A DNA stretch of 10,963 bases from Isohypsibius dastychi. Lineage: Eukaryota; Tardigrada; Eutardigrada; Parachela; Isohypsibiidae. Below are positions 8,601 to 10,963 of the stretch, in pieces. The position numbers and the translations under genes are program-made. The notes under the pieces were generated by a model that searched no databases, had not been told where the DNA came from, and saw nothing but the letters and a program-made list of their open reading frames with translations. Each line of letters opens with the position of its first letter. Position 1 is the stretch's first letter. Where the stretch lies: positions 1 to 10,963 of the forward strand of contig JAQIWT010001394.1 in the NCBI GenBank assembly GCA_034696485.1, written 5' to 3'.

Positions 8601-8919
8601 GCACTGCGTACAGATGGCGGATATGCAGCCAGTAGGGAGTCATTGGTCGACTGGTGGCGCAACGGGATATCCTCCTTCCTATTACACTAACATGAACATG
8701 GAGTATTTGCCACTGGGCAACCCACAAAATCATCATGGTCAGCATAACCAGCATGTCTCCCAATTGTCCAACTCGCTCTCCCACCTTTCTCCCATTTCCG
8801 GTCAGCACCATGGCATGGTGCATCCTCATATGACCGGACTCGGTGGACCGGGCCAGAGAAACCCAGGAGGATATATGAACGACGAACATTTTATTAACAG
8901 GAACGGCTATGGTTACTAA
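5500..8919 (+). CDS. Otx: Otx/orthodenticle-family K50 homeobox transcription factor (three exons)
   Basis: Spliced gene, join(5500..5647, 7170..7321, 8206..8919), predicted 337 residues; vertebrate OTX1/2 have about 290-355. The phases fit exactly: exon 1 leaves one base, exon 2 supplies two, and exon 2 to exon 3 is phase 0. The homeodomain is residues 55-114, starting [17 protein letters not shown], with R5, L16, F20, W48, F49, N51 and R53 in place and Lys at position 50, the bicoid/Otx specificity residue that reads TAATCC-type sites. The N-terminus has MMSY and a DLIHSNVAY stretch resembling vertebrate OTX MMSY and DLLHPSVGY. The tail carries a basic [12 protein letters not shown] block (residues 123-134), IWNPAS (201-206) and CMQR (216-219), all with vertebrate OTX counterparts. 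Family knowledge: nuclear regulator of anterior, neural and sensory cell fate (C. elegans TTX-1, Drosophila Otd). The family assignment is secure. The start at the first in-frame ATG (5500) is inferred, because the frame stays open upstream to 5407 and an additional 5' exon is possible. Confidence 0.93.
5648..7169 (+). other. Otx intron 1 (1522 bp)
   Basis: Donor GTAAGC, acceptor TTATTAG with a second in-frame CAG three bases further on. No coding frame inside it gives a recognisable product. The short minus-strand frames at 6381-6644, 6676-6909 and 6896-7081 look like chance. It contains GGATTAATGCGG at 6536-6547, where a K50-type GGATTA overlaps a TAAT core. An additional exon of a frame-preserving length cannot be excluded, but none is needed to join the Otx frames. 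Confidence 0.8.
7167..7172 (+). other. Tandem NAGNAG splice acceptor before the Otx homeodomain exon
   Basis: The intron ends with TAG CAG. Splicing after the first AG (7169) gives ...SN-Ala-Ala-Pro-Arg-Lys. Splicing after the second (7172) gives ...SN-Ala-Pro-Arg-Lys. Both keep the frame and differ by one alanine just before the homeodomain. Which site is used cannot be decided from the genome alone; the second has the more usual CAG. Confidence 0.7.
7170..7321 (+). CDS. Otx: Otx exon 2 (homeodomain positions 1-46)
   Basis: The exon runs from the acceptor TTATTAG|CAG to the donor CAG|GTAAAG. It encodes the Ala-Ala-Pro-Arg-Lys lead-in and homeodomain residues 1-46: the N-terminal arm with R2, R3 and R5, helix I, helix II and the start of helix III. 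Differences from the common OTX sequence include Gln at 22 and 24 (OTX usually has Lys and Arg), Arg instead of Met at 30, and Pro instead of Ser at 43. Exon 2 joins exon 1 in phase 1 and exon 3 in phase 0, so the homeodomain reads through without a gap. Confidence 0.95.
7322..8205 (+). other. Otx intron 2 (884 bp), splitting the homeodomain between positions 46 and 47
   Basis: Phase-0 intron between Gln46 and Val47, donor GTAAAG, acceptor TTTCCAG. This position is the familiar one for Otx and other paired-like homeobox genes. The interior holds only short chance frames (for example 7801-8019 plus), an A9 run near 7621-7629, and no recognised RNA gene or repeat. Confidence 0.88.
8206..8919 (+). 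CDS. Otx: Otx exon 3 (homeodomain positions 47-60 and transactivation tail)
   Basis: The exon follows a strong acceptor (TTCATTTCCAG|GT) and starts with [13 protein letters not shown], the DNA-recognition helix with K50 and N51. Position 56 is Arg where vertebrate OTX has Cys. The rest is a low-complexity tail. It has the basic [12 protein letters not shown] block, a Ser/Pro/Thr stretch, an IKPE sumoylation-type consensus at Lys163, an Otx-like IWNPAS, a four-Ala run, CMQR, and a His/Gln/Ser-rich then Gly-rich end finishing NRNGYGY at TAA 8917-8919. The repeated WKFQVL-type end of vertebrate OTX proteins is not seen. Long antisense frames opposite this exon are treated as shadows. Confidence 0.94.
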   Translation, partial: VWFKNRRAKRRQQNNAQSTGANNKPRPPKKDKSPAHPSNGSASSTPVSSSGTNAASSPHSNIKPEEPASPQNYGKSMVHSASASPVLNQNSCKFDNASGPIWNPASSAAAADLGACMQRAPAAFSTIHYNPKHCVQMADMQPVGSHWSTGGATGYPPSYYTNMNMEYLPLGNPQNHHGQHNQHVSQLSNSLSHLSPISGQHHGMVHPHMTGLGGPGQRNPGGYMNDEHFINRNGYGY

Positions 8920-9086
8920 TTTCGAGTATTTTATTTGTACAATGCACCAGTTCCCAATTAATGATACACAGATTCTGCACTTTGTCATCAACGACCTCTG
9001 AGTTCGCGCAACATTTAATCTTCTAGTTCTTAATTAAATCTCAGTTCTGCTATAAACAACATAGACCTTCTCTGTTTTCCTAAATC

Positions 9087-9092
9087 AATAAA
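9087..9092 (+). terminator. Poly(A) signal AATAAA for the Otx transcript
   Basis: A perfect AATAAA 168 nt after the Otx stop, followed about 20 nt downstream by a T/G-rich stretch (CCTTGTCTTTATTC) suitable as a downstream element. A second AATAAA at 9256-9261 lies inside the region antisense to the GTPase 3' UTR and could serve a longer form. Confidence 0.65.
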
Positions 9093-9117
9093 ACAGCAGC
9101 ACAAACAAGACCTTGTC

Positions 9118-9123
9118 TTTATT
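9118..9123 (-). terminator. Poly(A) signal AATAAA for the GTPBP1-like transcript
   Basis: TTTATT on the plus strand is AATAAA on the minus strand, about 173 nt after the GTPase stop at 9297. It lies 26 bases beyond the Otx signal, so cleavage for each gene should fall near or past the other's signal. A more distal minus-strand copy is at 8935-8930, just beyond the Otx stop. Confidence 0.6.
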
Positions 9124-9296
9124 CTTCCGTTAGCTGCACCGCAAAAGAAAAATTTCACTAACATAAAATTTCAAAGATACTGCCGTCGAAAACAGAACTG
9201 ATTCCAGAGAAAGATTATATACAACAAAATGCAAAATATCCTTCTGTAACAGGAAAATAAAGTCTTTTTAATTAGCGTACCGAGAACTCAGGATCT

Positions 9297-10963
9297 TCAA
9301 TTAGTGAGGGCTTCCACGCGACCGACCGTACCGATTGCTCGCAAATGCCCATTCCGAAAAACAAACTGATCACCTGGATGAAGGCATTCCAACTGCTGCA
9401 TGAAACGCAGGGTCACAATCTTTGCTTTTGGGTCACTCTGCAATAATAAAATTATTCATCAAAACTTCAGTCTCAAATATGCTTTCCACTCACATCATCA
9501 TCCACATTAACTATTTCTGCGGTCTGGCAAATATAACCACAGTGAACGGTTCCCTGTAAGCCTTTAGTAACGGCGAGGTCACGAGAAGACAGTATTTCCA
9601 GTACGGCTTCGAATACGAAGCATGAGACCAAAGGGTTCGCGAGATCGACTAACATCATTCCCTGTAATGGAAAAACGATAAGATGTCATTTTCGGCATAC
9701 ATGCATTTCGTACAATACCCGTCGTATCCTAAATCCCTCATCATCCAGAGTTATGGCGACTGCGGCGGACTGGCCCGTGTTGATTCTATACACAAAAAAG
9801 GCTAGACACTAAATAGATATACTTTGAACAACTTTTACTTACACTCGACAAGGTGCGTGGTTACGCTGAATACTTTTTACGTAAACTTTGGTATACGAGC
9901 CTTTACAGTCTGGTCCCAGTAAGAACCAGCTTCCAGAAGAAAGCTTTCCCCTAAAAATAACAGAACATCAGTATTTAAAAAACTAACCAGAAATGACATA
10001 TCAAGCTGGTTCCAGGTAAATTTTGAAGAGTCAAAACGCATTCAAGACTCACCTTAAGAGGATTCCAGTGACCACGGTTCCCACACCGTCAATCATAAAA
10101 CTCTTGTCAATCTAGTAAGAAATCTCATTCAATTGTTTCATTCACGCTCAAATAATAAAGCGGTGCATACCTGAAATTCTGCAGACCCAAGAAGAGAAAG
10201 ATCACGCGCCGGTGCAGTTGCCGCACAAGGCAACATACTGAGAAACTTGGTTAGCAGATTCAGATTCTGTGAAGTTCGTGCTGTCATTCAGAAACCACAA
10301 AGAAAACCTGCCGACTTACTTGACCTGTCACACTAGACAGTTTGAAAACCGGTATCACCGGTTCGCATGCGACGCGAAATGCTGCACTGATGCAGTCGTT
10401 TTCTTCCAAAATGGGCAGAATGGACTGCTTAGACGAAGACCTCTTCACCAGAGCTTTCAAATCGAAAACCACCTTGAAAACAATTATGCAGCTGAATATG
10501 GACATGGATACCGTGGTTGCATTCGAACCTGGTCAATTTTGTGGACATCGCAGCAATCAACCTTCGTGATGACCACAAAGACCGGAAGGCGTAAAGCAAA
10601 TGCCAGGGCGAGATAGTCTGCACTCGTTTCGCTACATCCGGCTAGACCGCTGATCACAAGCATTACGAAGTCTGGCTTCGAAGCCATCAGCCCAGAAATA
10701 GTTGTGCGAAGGTACTTTTGATGTCCGGCCAAATCGGTGAAACTGTAGACAGAAAGTCAGATTCCTGTGAGCATACTAAGCAAGATATTACTAACGTTAG
10801 AAGCTTGAAAGACTGCTGAAAAATCTCTTCTGGACTATCTACAGTTCCGTAATTAACAACCTAGACGCAGAAAAAACGGAACTTTAAAAAGGCAATTCAG
10901 TGAAATATTCTGACGTTCCTACCTGGCCGGAAGTTGTAAAACCAATTATCTCTCGGCTGACAC
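9297..10963 (-). CDS. GTPBP1: GTPBP1/GTPBP2-family translational GTPase, C-terminal 369 residues (partial, 5' end off the right edge)
   Basis: Minus-strand exons, 5' to 3': 10963-10923, 10860-10796, 10742-10529, 10472-10320, 10266-10171, 10111-10053, 9950-9843, 9785-9719, 9661-9494 and 9437-9297. All nine junctions have GT..AG and consistent phase. Of the visible residues, 1-13 match the SxxxIIGF region after switch I. The G3 motif DLAGH is at 38-42, with the His equivalent to the EF-Tu catalytic His. G4 TKVD is at 94-97 and G5-like SSVTG at 152-156. An EF-Tu domain-2-like part follows (GVGTVVTG, then LLGPD and VKSIQR), then the domain-3-like C-terminus (GTVHCGY, FRNGHLRAIGTVGRV) ending at TGA 9299-9297. 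TKVD and PDF favour GTPBP1 over GTPBP2, which has SK in G4. It ends soon after domain 3, without the long disordered tail of human GTPBP1. Family role: cytosolic EF-like GTPase linked to mRNA decay and stalled-ribosome surveillance. The P-loop is not visible. Confidence 0.92.
10529..10742 (-). CDS. GTPBP1: GTPBP1-like exon carrying the G3 and G4 GTP-binding motifs
   Basis: This is the largest visible exon of the GTPase gene (214 nt). It begins after CTACAG with one base finishing a Thr codon, then reads FTDLAGHQKYLRTT, the switch II segment typical of GTPBP1/2, where most members have FIDLAGHEKYLKTT. It continues through LALAFALRLPVFVVITKVD, which holds the guanine-specificity TKxD motif, and ends IDQ before the donor GTTCGA. 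The Thr after the first Phe replaces the usual Ile. The stretch between PDFVMLV and YLALA (SGLAGCSETSA) diverges from the usual NAGIVGMTKEH. Confidence 0.92.

Larger units (their letters stand above)
8920..9296. other. Convergent 3' intergenic region / overlapping 3' UTRs
   Basis: This stretch separates the Otx stop codon from the GTPase stop codon. No protein or RNA gene is seen. It holds poly(A) signals facing each other (plus-strand AATAAA at 9087-9092, minus-strand AATAAA at 9123-9118), so both 3' UTRs lie here and probably overlap by a few tens of bases. Confidence 0.75.

Noticed and set aside
8521-8991. 156-codon minus-strand frame opposite Otx exon 3
   Set aside because: It is a shadow of the conserved plus-strand tail, which carries Otx motifs and the splice-consistent frame. 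Its translation shows no domain.

Overview
The window is animal (metazoan) nuclear DNA, about 60% A+T, with spliceosomal introns and AATAAA poly(A) signals. It holds the 3' parts of two convergent protein-coding genes, preceded by about 5.4 kb with no recognisable gene. The GTPase gene has unusually uniform short introns (mostly 53-62 bp). This, with the AT-rich composition, suggests a compact-genome invertebrate, and a nematode is my first guess. The loose splice acceptors (CTAG, TTTAG, CAAG, CACAG) do not resemble Caenorhabditis, so a divergent nematode lineage or another short-intron animal remains possible. No prokaryotic, viral or mobile-element gene was recognised.

Layout. Positions 1-5440 are non-coding or unassigned. 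They contain one unexplained 226-codon open frame on the minus strand (505-1182), a 12-bp perfect palindrome of paired-homeodomain type (2679-2690), a compact stem-loop (1557-1597) and a TAAT-rich cluster (4726-4934). Positions 5500-8919 on the plus strand are a three-exon Otx/orthodenticle homeobox gene. Its predicted 337-residue protein has a complete K50 homeodomain, an Otx-type N-terminus and a long Otx-type tail with IWNPAS and CMQR motifs. The first homeodomain intron ends in a tandem NAG-NAG acceptor, and the second splits the homeodomain between positions 46 and 47. Positions 8920-9296 are the shared 3' intergenic region, with facing and probably overlapping poly(A) signals.

Positions 9297-10963 on the minus strand are the C-terminal 369 residues of a GTPBP1/GTPBP2-family GTPase in ten exons. 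The frame can be followed without a break through nine introns to the stop codon. The visible part covers the G3, G4 and G5 motifs and EF-Tu-like domains 2 and 3. The P-loop lies beyond the right edge.

The two genes have unrelated roles: a sequence-specific developmental transcription factor, and a cytosolic translation/mRNA surveillance GTPase. Their link is positional, through tail-to-tail 3' ends. I found no sign of a novel multi-gene system. The points of most interest are the splicing choice beside the Otx homeodomain, the unusual homeodomain residues, the long orphan open frame, and the possible regulatory elements in the gene-poor 5' region.
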